The position numbers were made by a program, and so were the translations under genes. From DASSUW01 sp963811895 (GTDB lineage: Bacteria; Actinomycetota; Thermoleophilia; Solirubrobacterales; Solirubrobacteraceae), in assembly GCA_963811895.1 (NCBI GenBank), contig CAWETE010000004.1, forward strand, positions 980,028 through 1,044,027: a DNA stretch of 64,000 nt, read 5' to 3'. The first letter of the stretch is position 1; every line of letters begins with the position of its first letter. Positions 47,547-57,676 of the stretch are shown here, piece by piece. The notes under the pieces are model-generated. The model did no database searches and was not told where the DNA came from. It saw only the letters and a list, made by a program, of their open reading frames with translations.

Positions 47547-49121
47547 ACCCCGGCGTCCTCCAGCACCGCCATCGCCGCGTTGCGGCCGTTGAGCGCGATC
47601 ACGCTCCCCGCGGGGTGCGTGGCCGCGCCGCAGAAGTAGAGCCCGGGCACCGGCGTGCGCGAGCTGAGCCGGTGCTCCCACATCTGGTCGGGCATCGTCT
47701 CGCCCTGGAAGATGTTGCCCTGGGTGAGGCCGATGCGCGCCTCGATGTCGGGCGGTCCGAGCACCTCGTAGTGCTCGAGCACGTCGGGGAAGTCGGGCGC
47801 GAAGCGCGCGATCAGGTCGATGAACTGCTTGGCGACCTCCTCGCGCCGGTTCGCCCAGTCGAACTCGTACGGCGCGTACTGGCCGAAGACGCTCATCAGG
47901 TGCTTGCCCTCGGGCGCCGGTGACGGGTCGTAGCCGGTCTGGATGTAGATCTCGCCGAAGCCGACGGCCGCCTCGCCCTGCGTGCAGCGCTCGAAGTCGC
48001 GCTGCGCGTCGTCGAGGCCGGTCGTCACGTCGATCGTCGCGAACGCGGGGAAGCGCGCGCCGGGCGCGGCGGTCCAGGTCGGCAGCGCGCTGAGCGCCGA
48101 GTTGAACTTCACGACGGGGCTGCGGATCTTCCAGTCGCGCAGCCGCTGCTCGAACTCGGTCGGCAGGTCGCTGACCAGGTTGAGCGCCCGCTTGGGGTCG
48201 GCGTTGCAGACGACCGTGCGCGCGCGGATCAGCGTGCCGTCCTCGAGCCGGACGCCCTCCTCGGGCAGGATCTCCGCGACCTCGACGCCGGCGGCCAGCG
48301 TCGCGCCCGCCTCCTGCGCCGCCTCGGCGATCGCGAACGACACCATCCCCATCCCGCCGCGGACGTAGCCCCACACCGGGCCCTGGCCCTCGAGGTCGCC
48401 CTGGAAGTGCATGAGCTTGATCGAGGCGGTGCCCTTGTCCTTGGGGCCCGCCCAGGCGCCGATGATCCCCTGGCCGAACAGCGCGTCCTTGAGCCGCTGG
48501 TCGGACATGTGGTCGTCGAGCACCTCCTCCATCGAGGCGTCGAAGAGGATGTCGATCATCGTCTGCTCGCCCTGCAGCAGCTCCTCGAGCTCCGCCCGGC
48601 TCGGCGACTCGCCCGAGCCACGTGTCGCGCTCGCCGGTGCGCAGGCGCTTGCGCATCTCGTCGAAGAGGTGCTCGTAGGCCCAGTAGCCGTCGATGTCCT
48701 TCGCGGAGACGCCGAGCTGCAGCAGGTTCTGCTGCGTCTTGTCGTCGTCGAGCCACTGGCCGAACGCCGAGCCGTCGTCGAACGGGACCCACAGGTTCGG
48801 ATCGGCGACGTCGAAGTGCAGGCCGCGCTCCTTGAGGGACAGCTCCTGGATGACGAGCTCGTCGAGCAGGCCGACCACGTAGGCGCACGGGCTGACGACG
48901 TAGCCGGCGTCCGAGAACGGGCGCTCGAGCGTGCAGGCGCCGCCGAGCCGCTCGCGGCGCTCGAGCACGAGCACCGACTGGCCGGCGCGGGCGAGATAGG
49001 CGGCCGCGGTGAGGCCGTTGTGGCCGCCGCCGACGACCACGACGTCCCAGTCCTTCGCGGCGAGCTCAGAGACGGGCGCGGGCAGCCCGACCTCTCCGAG
49101 CTGCTGGGCGATGGCGTTCAC
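47507..49121 (-). CDS. FAD-dependent oxidoreductase, phytoene-dehydrogenase/PYROXD2-like (frame broken)
   Basis: About 538 residues. FAD dinucleotide site VVVVGGGHNGLTAAAYLARAG with the following LERRERLGGACTLE, the mid-part VWGYVRGGMGMVSFAIAEAAQEAGATL and the C-terminal FAD motif LYFCGAATHPAGSVIALNGRNAA. This COG1233 group dehydrogenates C-C bonds of hydrophobic or amine substrates. GTG 49121 overlaps the acyl-CoA synthetase stop as GTGA. One break near 48620. A paralogue lies at 52.3-53.9 kb in the same operon. The substrate is unknown. Confidence 0.88.
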
Positions 49122-51160
49122 TTGGCGACCTCCTTGGCGATGGCGTCGACGACGACGGCGCCGTCGCGATGGATCAATACCGGATTGCACTCGAGCAGCT
49201 CGAGGCCGTCGGAGGCCTCGGCGATCTGGGCGGCGATCTGCGCCGTGCCCTCGGGCACGGGCAGCTTCAAGGTCTTCAGGGCGCGTTCGATTCGTTGCGT
49301 TGACGCGGGCAGCGGGACGATGGCGACGTCGTCGAGCGCCTCGACGTCGACGCCGCCGCGGCCGACGACGAGCGCGGGGACGACGGCGTCGCGGCGCACC
49401 GCGACGATGACCTCGACTCCCGGCGCCGCCATGGCCTCGACGAGGACCCGGCATTGAGGGGGCGGCCCGTTGCTGGGGTTGTCTGATCGCGGTATCCGCG
49501 ACTCAACAGCCCCAAAGGCGCTCGCGGACGCCGGCCTCGTCGCGCACGTCGAGGGCGATGCGCGCCGATCGCGGTCTTGTGCCGCACGTCGGGGGACGAC
49601 AGCTTGAGCGCCACGGGCGACGCCAACTCACGGAAAGCCGAGACGGCCTCGTCCTCATTCAATGCCAGCCGTCCACTCACGACGGGAACACCGCGCGCAC
49701 GGAGCAGCGCCTTCGCCTCGTGCTCCGCAAGCCAGCGCGACGACCCACGACGAGCGAACCGCCGCGGCGATGGCCCGGAGACGGGACGCGTCAGGCAACG
49801 GCGCCGCCAGCGCGGCAGCGACCGCCACACCGGTGCGCAGCCCAGCGACCGCGGGCACGCCCGCCTCGCAGAACGCCCACGCCGACGCGTCGTCGAGCAG
49901 CTCGGGCAGCGTCGCCGCCACCATCACCGGCACCGGCGACGCCTCGGCGCCGGCGAGGATGCCGCGCTCGACCGCCTCCCAGCTCGCCAGCGAGTTGTTG
50001 GCGATCCCCGGCGGGCGGTCGTAGAACACGAGCACGTGGCCGATCGCCGGGTCCTCGCCGACGCTCCGGATCAGATCGCGCAGCGTCTCGACCTCGCCCC
50101 AGATCATCGCCGTGTAGTCGAGCGGGTTGCCCACGGTGGCCGCCTCCGGCAGCTGCGCGCGCAGCGCCGAGACGGTGTCCGGCGCGAGCGGCGGCAGGTC
50201 GACGCCGACGCGCGCGGCCTCGTCGGCCCCCAGGCCGGAGTCGCCGCCCGAGCACGTGAGGATCGCCAGCCCGCCGCCGCGCGGCCGCGCGCGCCGGACC
50301 GCCAGCGCCTTGGCCAGCTCCAGCAGGTCGTGCACGTCGGCCGCCCACGCCGCGCCCGCCTCCTCCACGAGGGCGCGGAAGACGCGGTGGTCACCCGCCA
50401 CCGCGCCCGTGTGGGCGGCCGCCGCCGCGACCCCGGCCGCCGACGACCCGACCTTGAGCACCGCGACGCCCACCCCCGTGTCGGCGCACACGGCCAGCGC
50501 CTCGCACAGCCGCGCGCCGTCGTTCTCGGCCTCGACGAGCAGCGCGATCGACCGGACGCCCTCCTCGCGCGCCAGCACCTCGACCCAGTCCGGCGTGGTC
50601 ACCACGGCCTCGTTGCCCGACGAGACCGCGGTATGCAGGCGCAGTCCCCGGCGCGTCGCGAGCGCGTTGACCACGAGGTTGCCGCTCTGCGAGACCAGCG
50701 CCACCGGCCCGGGCTCCGGCGACGCCAGCGCGTCACCCCACAGGGCCGCCCGCGAGTGCAGCGAGATCAGCCCGTCGCAGTTCGGCCCGCACACCGGCAG
50801 CGACCAGTGCCGCGCGGCGGCGACCAGCTCCGCTTCGAGGCCGGCGCCGGACGCCGACTCGCCGAACCCGGCGCCGTACACGACAGCGCCGCCGGCACCG
50901 ATCCGCCCGGCCTCGTCGATGACCGCGGGCACGCCGGCGGCCGGGATCGCGACGATGACCGCGTCCGGCGCCGACGAGAGATCGCTGAGCGTCGGAACGC
51001 ACGGGTGACCGTGCACGGACGATCGGCGCGGGTTGACGCCCCACACGTCTCCCTCGAAGCCGAGGCGCTGCAGGTTGAGCAGCGTCTCGGAGGCGTACGA
51101 CTCCGGGCGCTCGGTGGCGCCGACCACGGCGACGGAACGAGGGTGCAGCAGGCGGTGCAT
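49118..51160 (-). CDS. ADP-forming acetate/acyl-CoA ligase (frame broken at the C-terminal part)
   Basis: About 680 residues. N-terminal CoA-binding domain HPRSVAVVGATERPESYAS, succinyl-CoA-ligase-like domains with the phospho-His region (CGPNCDGLISLHS, ALVSQSGNLV, SSGNEAVVTTPDW) and a C-terminal ATP-grasp domain (EHEAKALLRARGVPVVSGRL, ALKLSSPDVRHKTAIG, LLECNPVLIHRDGAVVVDA). It interconverts acyl-CoA and acid plus ATP. ATG 51160 directly follows the acyl-CoA dehydrogenase stop. Breaks near 49755, 49570, 49490 and 49290. Confidence 0.88.
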
Positions 51161-52292
51161 CTAGTGAAGCGTCTTCTCCACTCCGCGGCGCTCGAGCGCC
51201 CGCGCCACGATCAGCCGCTGGATCTCGCTGGTGCCCTCCCAGATGCGGTCGACGCGCAGCTCGCGCAGGAACCGCTCGGCGACGTTGGTGCGCATGTAGC
51301 CGCGGCCGCCGAACACCTGCACCGCCCGGTCGGCGCACCGCCAGGCGGCCTCGGACACGAACAGCTTGGCCATCGACGCCTTGGCGTGCACGATCTTCGG
51401 GTCGGCCCCCTCGTCGGCCAGCCGCGCGACCTCGAGCGTGAGCGCGCGGCCCGCCGCCGCGTCGGCGGCGGAGTCCGCGAGCGGGAACGACACGCCCTGG
51501 TAGTCCATGATCCGCGAGCCGCCCTGCTCGCGCGACAGCGCCCACGCGACCGCCTCGTCGAGCAGCCGCCACATCGAGCCGACGCCGCGCGCCGCGATCC
51601 CGATCCGCTCCTCGGTGAACCACTTGCGCTGCAGGTCGTCGCCCTCGCCGACGCCGCCCACCACCGCGTCGTCGCCGACGACCACGTCGTTGAACCGGAT
51701 CGTCGGATGCCCGTGCGGATAGGTGTGCGTGAACGGCGGGTCGTCGACGACCTCGATGCCGTCGCACGACCGGTCGACGAGGAACAGCGTCGGTCCGTCG
51801 TCGGTCATCGCCACGACGATGTAGACGGCCGCCACGTCGCCGTAGGTGACGAACCACTTCTCGCCGTTGATGACCCAGCCGCCGTCGCCGCGCACCGCCG
51901 TCGTCTCGATGCCCGAGGGGTCCGACCCCGCGCCGGCCTCGGTGACCGCGTAGGCGTCGTGCAGCTCGCCGCGCAGCGCCGGTCGCAGATAGCGGTCGAT
52001 CTGCTCGGGCGTTCCGGACGCGAGGACGTTGTAGGCGCTGGGGATGTGCCACGAGAGCGCGTTGGTGGAGCGGCCGAACTGCTCCTCCACGAGCACCCAT
52101 TCGGTCTTGGTCCAGCCCTGGCCGCCGTGCTCGACGGGCATGCAGGCCGCCGGCGAGACCGGCGGCCGCTCCCTCGGACTTGATCCGTGCGACGTCCTCG
52201 GCCGGCAGGCGCCCGCCCGCCCGCTCGGCCTTCTCCTCCAGTGGGATCAGGACGTCGTCGACGAACGCCCGGGCCCGTTCGGCGGGGGTCAA
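51161..52292 (-). CDS. Acyl-CoA dehydrogenase (one frame break)
   Basis: About 376 residues. N-terminal helical domain ERARAFVDDVLIPLEEKAERA; beta domain with the FAD-binding signature YAVTEAGAGSDPSGIETTA and WVINGEKWFVTYGD; C-terminal domain VQVFGGRGYMRTNVAERFLRELRVDRIWEGTSEIQRLIVARAL with the conserved catalytic-region Glu. It oxidises an acyl-CoA to an enoyl-CoA, passing electrons to ETF. TTG 52292 overlaps the upstream oxidoreductase stop as TTGA. The break lies near 52165. Same operon as the ADP-forming ligase. Confidence 0.92.
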
Positions 52293-53932
52293 ACCGGCAG
52301 TGCCTCCCGGACGCGCCGGCGGGCCCGCTTCCAGCGCTGGTCGTGGATGACCCGGTTGGCCGCGTTGTGGCCGCCGAGCGCCATCACGCCGCCGCCGGGG
52401 TGCGTGCCGGCGCCGCACAGGTACAGCCCGTCGACCGGGGTCGCGTACTGCGCCAGGGCGGGCGACGGCCGCATGAACGCCATCTGGTCCAGCCCCTGCT
52501 CGCCCTGGAAGATCGAGCCGCCGACCAGGCCGAAGATCCGCTCGAGGTCCGGCGGCGCCAGCACCTCGCGGTGGATCACCGCGTCGCGCACGTTCGGCGC
52601 GCGCTCGGCGAGGATGTCCAGGCAGCGGTCGGCGTACGCGTCGCGCGAGCCCTCCGGCCAGCCCGACTCCTCCCACGGCCCGTACTGGGTGAACATCGTG
52701 ACGATGGTCGTGCCGTCGTCGGTCAGCGTCGGGTCGATCGTCGAGGGGGTCTCGACCTCGAGGTACGGGACCTCGGCCGGCACGCCGCGGCAGGCGTCCT
52801 GCCACGCGCGCTCGAGCACGTCGATCGACGGGCAGAACGCCACGCCGGAACGGACGAGGCGGTCCTGGTCCTCGGCCGACACGCCCTCGTAGCGCGGCGG
52901 CTCCGACAGCACCCAGTTGACCTTCACCGAGCCGCCGCGGGTCTTGTAGCGCCGCATGTCCTCGACCACGTCGTCGGGGAAGTGCTGCGCGCCGACCATG
53001 TCGAGCACGGTGGTCTGCGGGTGCGCGCCGGACACGACGACGGGAGCGAAGAGCTCCTCGCCGTCCTCCAGCGTCACGCCGACCGTGCGGCCGCCGGACA
53101 CGTCGATCGACGTCACGGACGCGCCGGTGCGGATCGTCGCGCCCGCGGCCTCGGCGCTGCGCGCGATCGCCATCGAGATCGAGCCCATGCCGCCCTTGAC
53201 GTGGCCCCACAGGCCGGAGACACCGTCGATCTCGCCGAGCTCGTGGTGCAGCAGGTTGTACGCCGTGCCCGGCGTGCGCGGCCCGGCCCACACGCCGACC
53301 ACGCCGCTCGAGGCCATGGCGCCCTTGAACGCGTCGCACTCGAACCAGTCGTCGAGCAGGTCGCCCACCGACATGGTCATGATCCGGTAGAAGTCGATGA
53401 TGTCGCGCTTGCCCAGACCGGCGGCGCGTCCGGCCTCGCGCAGCAGCGAGAAGAGGTCGCCGGGACTGCGCGAGCCGAGCGCCGGCGGCGGGCGCAGCAT
53501 CATCGGGCGCAGGAAGTCGGCCATGCGCTCCAGCAGCGCCGAGAACGCCGGGTACGCCTCGGCGTCCTTGCGCGAATGCGGGCGGATCGAGTCGATCGCC
53601 GCCTGCTCGTCGTTGAAGAAGAACAGCGGCGGGCCGTCGGGCGGCAGCGTCGAGTACGCGGGGTCGAGCGGGTGCACCTCGTAGCCGAAGCGCTTGAGCT
53701 CGAGGTCGTCCACGATCTTCGGGTGCAGCAGCGAGACCACGTACGAGGCGCGGGAGACCCGGTGCCCGGGCCAGACCTCCTCGGTGACGCAGGCGCCGCC
53801 GAGGATGTCGCGCTTCTCGAGCACGCAGACGCGCAGCCCGCCCTTGGCGAGGTACGCGGCCGCGGTGAGCCCGTTGTGGCCTCCGCCCACGATGATCGCG
53901 TCGTAGGTGGGGTGGTGTCCGTTGGTGCTCAT
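52289..53932 (-). CDS. FAD-dependent oxidoreductase, phytoene-dehydrogenase/PYROXD2-like
   Basis: 547 residues, intact. FAD site DAIIVGGGHNGLTAAAYLAKGGL, LEKRDILGGACVTEE, GLWGHVKGGMGSISMAIARSAEAAGATI and C-terminal LYLCGAGTHPGGGVMALGGHNAANRVIHD. It is the first gene of the leftward operon that continues with acyl-CoA dehydrogenase, acyl-CoA ligase and a second member of the same family. It diverges from the Rieske oxygenase gene with 68 bp between, so the two transcription units are probably co-regulated. Confidence 0.92.
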   Translation of the reverse strand: MSTNGHHPTYDAIIVGGGHNGLTAAAYLAKGGLRVCVLEKRDILGGACVTEEVWPGHRVSRASYVVSLLHPKIVDDLELKRFGYEVHPLDPAYSTLPPDGPPLFFFNDEQAAIDSIRPHSRKDAEAYPAFSALLERMADFLRPMMLRPPPALGSRSPGDLFSLLREAGRAAGLGKRDIIDFYRIMTMSVGDLLDDWFECDAFKGAMASSGVVGVWAGPRTPGTAYNLLHHELGEIDGVSGLWGHVKGGMGSISMAIARSAEAAGATIRTGASVTSIDVSGGRTVGVTLEDGEELFAPVVVSGAHPQTTVLDMVGAQHFPDDVVEDMRRYKTRGGSVKVNWVLSEPPRYEGVSAEDQDRLVRSGVAFCPSIDVLERAWQDACRGVPAEVPYLEVETPSTIDPTLTDDGTTIVTMFTQYGPWEESGWPEGSRDAYADRCLDILAERAPNVRDAVIHREVLAPPDLERIFGLVGGSIFQGEQGLDQMAFMRPSPALAQYATPVDGLYLCGAGTHPGGGVMALGGHNAANRVIHDQRWKRARRRVREALPV

Positions 53933-53960
53933 CGGTCGGCAGCCTACACCCGTCCTGACC

Positions 53961-53989
53961 TTGTAGTCAATTGCACGAACTCTTGATAA
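53961..53989 (+). promoter_or_regulatory. Candidate promoter of the Rieske oxygenase gene
   Basis: TTGTAG (53961-53966), 17-bp spacer, TGATAA (53984-53989), 11 bp before the ATG, implying a very short leader. TTGACT on the minus strand (53970-53965) may serve the divergent oxidoreductase, overlapping this site. Confidence 0.5.
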
Positions 53990-54000
53990 AGTGCCGCGCC

Positions 54001-55140
54001 ATGACCGTCGCCATCGATTCGCCCTTCACCGCCGAGGAGCTCGAGCCGACGCTGCGTCCGCTGCTCGAGGCCTCGCTCCTGCCCTCCCGCGCCTACACCG
54101 ACGAGTCGGTGGCCGAATGGGAGCGCCGCAACCTGTTCCTGGGTGGCTGGGTGTGTGTCGGTCATGTGAGTGCGTTCGCCGACCGCGGCGCGTACCTGAC
54201 CTACGAGCTGGGCGACGAGGGCCTGCTGTTCATCGGCGACGGCGAGGGCAACGTGCGCGGCTTCTTCAATGTCTGCCGCCACCGCGCCGCCCGCCTGATC
54301 ACCGAGGCGGAGGGCTCGGTACGGCGCCTGCAGTGCCCGTATCACGCCTGGAGCTACGGGTTCGACGGCACGCTCAAGAACGCGCCGCACACCGAGGAGC
54401 TGCTCGACTTCGATCCCGCCTGCAACAGCCTGCGCGCGATCCGCACCGAGGTCACCGGCGGGCTCGTGTTCGCCGACGTCTCGGGCGTCGCGCCGCCGCT
54501 GGCCGACCACGTCGGTTCGCTCGTCGAGCAGCTCGACCTCTACCGCAACGGCGAGCTGCGCCGGGGCAAGCGGATCGACTACGACGTCGCCGCCAACTGG
54601 AAGGCGATCGTCGAGAACTACTCCGAGTGCCTGCACTGCCCGGGCGTCCACCCGGAGCTCAACCGGCTCAGCCACTACCTGTCGGGCGACGACTTCGAGG
54701 GTCCCGGCGCCTGGTGCGGCGGCTCGATGACGCTCACCAAGGACGACGCCGACACGATGGCGCTCAACGGGGGGCACGCCGGCCGGCCGCACATCGACGG
54801 CGTCGACCCGCGCGTGGTCCTGTACTTCGCGATCTTCCCGAACTGCCTGGTGTCGCTGCACCCGGACTACGTGATGCTGCACACCATCTGGCCGGACGGC
54901 CCGGGGCGCACGAAGGTCGTGTGCGAGTGGTTCTTCGAGCCCGAGACGATGGACCGCGAGGGGTTCGACGGCTCCGACGCGATCGACTTCTGGGACCTGG
55001 TCAACCGCCAGGACTGGGAGGTGTGCGAGCTCTCGCAGCTCGGCATCGCCTCCTCCGGCTACACGCCGGGCCGCTACACGGCGGTCGAGAACACCGTGCA
55101 CGACTTCGATCGCATGGTCGCCGAGGCGTACCTGCGATGA
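54001..55140 (+). CDS. Rieske non-heme iron oxygenase, alpha subunit
   Basis: 379 residues. Rieske 2Fe-2S cluster ligands Cys92/His94 in VCRHRAA and Cys112/His115 in CPYHAWSYG. Mononuclear iron site with His212 and His217 in NYSECLHCPGVHPEL and a C-terminal Asp in DFWDLVN. The architecture is close to choline/betaine/carnitine-type and other amine monooxygenases as well as ring-hydroxylating enzymes. No reductase or ferredoxin gene is adjacent. ATG 54001 is chosen over a longer frame because of the promoter position. A TetR gene overlaps its end, and a polyamine-type ABC importer follows. Confidence 0.92.
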   Translation: MTVAIDSPFTAEELEPTLRPLLEASLLPSRAYTDESVAEWERRNLFLGGWVCVGHVSAFADRGAYLTYELGDEGLLFIGDGEGNVRGFFNVCRHRAARLITEAEGSVRRLQCPYHAWSYGFDGTLKNAPHTEELLDFDPACNSLRAIRTEVTGGLVFADVSGVAPPLADHVGSLVEQLDLYRNGELRRGKRIDYDVAANWKAIVENYSECLHCPGVHPELNRLSHYLSGDDFEGPGAWCGGSMTLTKDDADTMALNGGHAGRPHIDGVDPRVVLYFAIFPNCLVSLHPDYVMLHTIWPDGPGRTKVVCEWFFEPETMDREGFDGSDAIDFWDLVNRQDWEVCELSQLGIASSGYTPGRYTAVENTVHDFDRMVAEAYLR

Positions 55141-55712
55141 GTCGCGAGAAGATCCTGGACGCGGCGGTCGAGCGGATCGCCCGCGACGGGATCGACGAGG
55201 TGAGGATCGCCCGCATCGCGATGGATGCGGGCGTCTCCACCGCGCTCGTGCACTACCACTTCGCCACTCGCGAGGCGCTGCTGGCCGAGGCGCTCGAGCA
55301 CTCGTTCGAGCTCGCCGGCGACACCCGCACGCTCGACACCGGCGAGGGGCCGGCGGTCCAGCGCCTGCGGGACATGATCGAGCAGTGCCTGCCGCTGCCG
55401 GGCGCGCAGGAGCGCGACTGGGTGCTGTGGGTGGAGCTGTGGCTGCGCGCCGTCCGCCACCCCGAGCTGCGCCCCACGGCGGCGAAGCTCTACGCGCGCA
55501 TGCACGACTGGTTCGTCGAGGCGATCGAGAGCGGCGACTTCGCGCCGTGCGACGCGCACCGCGTCGCCGACCGCACGCTCGCCCTGCTCGACGGGCTGGG
55601 CCTGCGCGCGCTGCTCGGCGATCCCGATATGCCGATCGAGCGGGCGCGCGAGGAGGTGTGGGACGCACTCGCGCGGGAGCTCGGTGTTGCGTCCCCCGCG
55701 CTCCACGAGTAG
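55137..55712 (+). CDS. TetR-family regulator 1 of the amine locus
   Basis: 191 residues, intact. Helix-turn-helix: REKILDAAVERIARDGIDEVRIARIAMDAGVSTALVHYHFATREALLAEALEHSF. The C-terminal domain (WVLWVELWLRAVRHPELRP) is of the BetI/TetR_C_6 type, frequently controlling choline, betaine or polyamine genes. ATG 55137 overlaps the oxygenase stop as ATGA. Confidence 0.92.
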   Translation: MSREKILDAAVERIARDGIDEVRIARIAMDAGVSTALVHYHFATREALLAEALEHSFELAGDTRTLDTGEGPAVQRLRDMIEQCLPLPGAQERDWVLWVELWLRAVRHPELRPTAAKLYARMHDWFVEAIESGDFAPCDAHRVADRTLALLDGLGLRALLGDPDMPIERAREEVWDALARELGVASPALHE

Positions 55713-55739
55713 GTTTTCTGAATCGCGGTTCGGAGAACC
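55712..55739. promoter_or_regulatory. 28-bp palindromic operator before the second tetR gene
   Basis: Dyad with arms GGTTTTCTGAATCG and (reverse complement of the right arm) GGTTCTCCGAACCG, matching at 10 of 14 positions, immediately upstream of ATG 55742 and touching the stop of tetR 1. Its size and symmetry fit a TetR-type operator controlling tetR 2 and the pot genes behind it. Confidence 0.6.
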
Positions 55740-55741
55740 AC

Positions 55742-56327
55742 ATGAGCCCACGGCCGTCCACGGCGCACCTGCGCCGGCCGGCCATCCTCACCGCCGCCGC
55801 GGAGGTCATCTCCGAGCGCGGCGTGAAGCAACACGCGGATCAGCGACGTCGCCGAGCGCGCGGGCACCAGCGCGCCCGGCGTCCTCTACTGGTTCCCGAC
55901 GAAGGACGAGTTGCTCGCCGAGGCGCTCCAGTTCTCCGACGACCGCTTCTACGTGGGACTGACGGACGAGCTCGCCAGCCTCGGCACGGCCGCGGAGCGG
56001 CTCGGCCGGCTGATCGAGCTGTGGCCCGCGGAGGGTGACGGAGAGACCACCCTGTGGATGGAACTGTGGGTGCGCGCGCTGCGCGACCCGCAGCTGGCCC
56101 GGACGCGCGAGCGGCTGGATCGCCGCTGGCGCGAGGCGATCGCGGACATCGTCCGCGACGGCCAGGCGGACGGCGAGTTCGGGGACGCCGACGCCGACGA
56201 TGTCGCGCTCTTCCTGAGCGCGCTGATGGATGGGTTCGCGATCCAGCTGGCGCTGGGTGATCCCGCCGTGACGGCAGATGCCGTCAAGCGGCATTGCCTG
56301 GCGCTGGCCGAGGCGCGCCTGCGATGA
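55742..56327 (+). CDS. TetR-family regulator 2 of the amine locus (one frame break)
   Basis: About 194 residues. RPAILTAAAEVISERGVK joins, after an indel near 55832, to TRISDVAERAGTSAPGVLYWFPTKDELLAEAL, completing a TetR helix-turn-helix. The C-terminal ligand domain again contains a TLWMELWVRALRDPQLARTRERLDRRW segment similar to regulator 1. It lies 26 bp upstream of the potD start, and the operator at 55712-55739 suggests autoregulation together with control of the importer. Confidence 0.88.
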
Positions 56328-56353
56328 GGTGAGCAGAGGAGGAGGGGTCGAAC

Positions 56354-57676
56354 GTGCATCCCAAGGAATCGGGCTTTAGTCGGCGCCAGCTGCTGCGCCG
56401 GTCGGCCGTCGCAGCGGGTGGCCTCACCGTCGCCGGCGCCCTCGCGGGCTGTGAGAACACGACGACGCCGATCGGCGCCGAGGATGCCACGGGCGCGGTC
56501 TCCAAGGCCGCGGCGGAGCTCGTCGTGGCCAAGCCGCTCGGCCCCGGAGGCCTCCCGCTCCCACGCCCCGACAACTCGGTGACGTGGGCGATCACCGACG
56601 ACAACAAGCCGATCGCGGACGGCGTCAAGCAGGAGGCCGGCCCGCTGACGATCTACAACTACGCCGACTACCTCGACCCGGCGACGGTCAAGAAGTTCCA
56701 GAAGCAGTTCAACGCGAAGGTCCAGGTCGCGACCTACAACTCGTCCGACGAGGCGATCGCGAAGCTCGCGTCCGGAGCGGTGTCGTTCGACCTCATCATC
56801 GGCCTGAGCGGCTCGAACATCGTCGACCTGATCGCCCGGAAGCTGCTCAAGCCGCTCAACCACTCCTACCTGCCCAACCTCCAGAAGAACATCTGGGCCG
56901 AGCTGGCCGACCCCTTCTACGACCGCGGCGCGCGTTACACGGTCCCGTACGTCGTCTGGATGGACGGGATCGGCTGGCGCAACGACAAGGTCAAGGAGGA
57001 CGTCGCGGGCATGGACGTCCCGTGGGACATCTTCTGGCACGCGCAGGCCTATCGCGGCCAGGTGGGGATCCTCGACGACCGGCGCGACGCACTGAGCATG
57101 CCGATGCAGCGCGACGCGATGCGAAAGGACGTGCGGCCCGACCTCAACACCGAGGACGAGGCCGTGGTCAACAAGGCGCAGGCCGACCTCTCGCAGCTCA
57201 GCGCGATCTGCAACCCGAAGGTCGCGATCACCGACTACCAGACGCTGCCCGAAGGCAAGACGGTGCTGCACCATTCGTGGTCGGGCGACCTGCTCGGCGG
57301 GGCGTTCTACTACATGCCCAAGGGCGTGCCGCCGTCCGTGCTCTCGTTCTGGGGGCCCGCCCAGAACGGCGTGGTGCAGAACGACTTCTTCTGCATCGGC
57401 AAGACCGCGAAGAACCCGGCGCTGGCGCACGAGTTCATCAACTTCTTCCTCGACGAGAAGAACGCGTACGACAACTTCGTCAACTTCAACGGATACACGC
57501 CGCCGCAGAAGAACATCGACGCGGCCGCGCTCCTGAAGCGGGGGCTGATCCCGAAGTCGCTCGAGCAGGCCGTCGTCCGCCCGGACCAGTTCGCGGCCAA
57601 CCAGGAGCTCCTGCAGCTGAGCGTCGAGGGGCAGCGCTTCTGGGACAACGCCTGGTCGAAGTTCAAGGCCGGCTGA
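56354..57676 (+). CDS. potD: Polyamine-type ABC transporter substrate-binding lipoprotein PotD
   Basis: 440 residues from GTG 56354 with AGGAGGAGG upstream. Twin-arginine signal SRRQLLRRSAVAAGG and a lipobox ending at Cys33 (ALAGCEN), so it is exported folded and lipid-anchored. The mature part has PLTIYNYADYLDPATVKKFQKQF, VSFDLIIGLSGSNIVDLI and VLHHSWSGDLLGGAFYYMP, typical of spermidine/putrescine-binding proteins, though the ligand here may be another amine. The stop overlaps potB as TGATG. Confidence 0.92.
   Translation: MHPKESGFSRRQLLRRSAVAAGGLTVAGALAGCENTTTPIGAEDATGAVSKAAAELVVAKPLGPGGLPLPRPDNSVTWAITDDNKPIADGVKQEAGPLTIYNYADYLDPATVKKFQKQFNAKVQVATYNSSDEAIAKLASGAVSFDLIIGLSGSNIVDLIARKLLKPLNHSYLPNLQKNIWAELADPFYDRGARYTVPYVVWMDGIGWRNDKVKEDVAGMDVPWDIFWHAQAYRGQVGILDDRRDALSMPMQRDAMRKDVRPDLNTEDEAVVNKAQADLSQLSAICNPKVAITDYQTLPEGKTVLHHSWSGDLLGGAFYYMPKGVPPSVLSFWGPAQNGVVQNDFFCIGKTAKNPALAHEFINFFLDEKNAYDNFVNFNGYTPPQKNIDAAALLKRGLIPKSLEQAVVRPDQFAANQELLQLSVEGQRFWDNAWSKFKAG

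Noticed and set aside
49577..52183. 868-residue plus-strand frame over the acyl-CoA ligase and dehydrogenase
   Set aside because: Antisense shadow typical of very GC-rich DNA; composition and lack of motifs rule it out.
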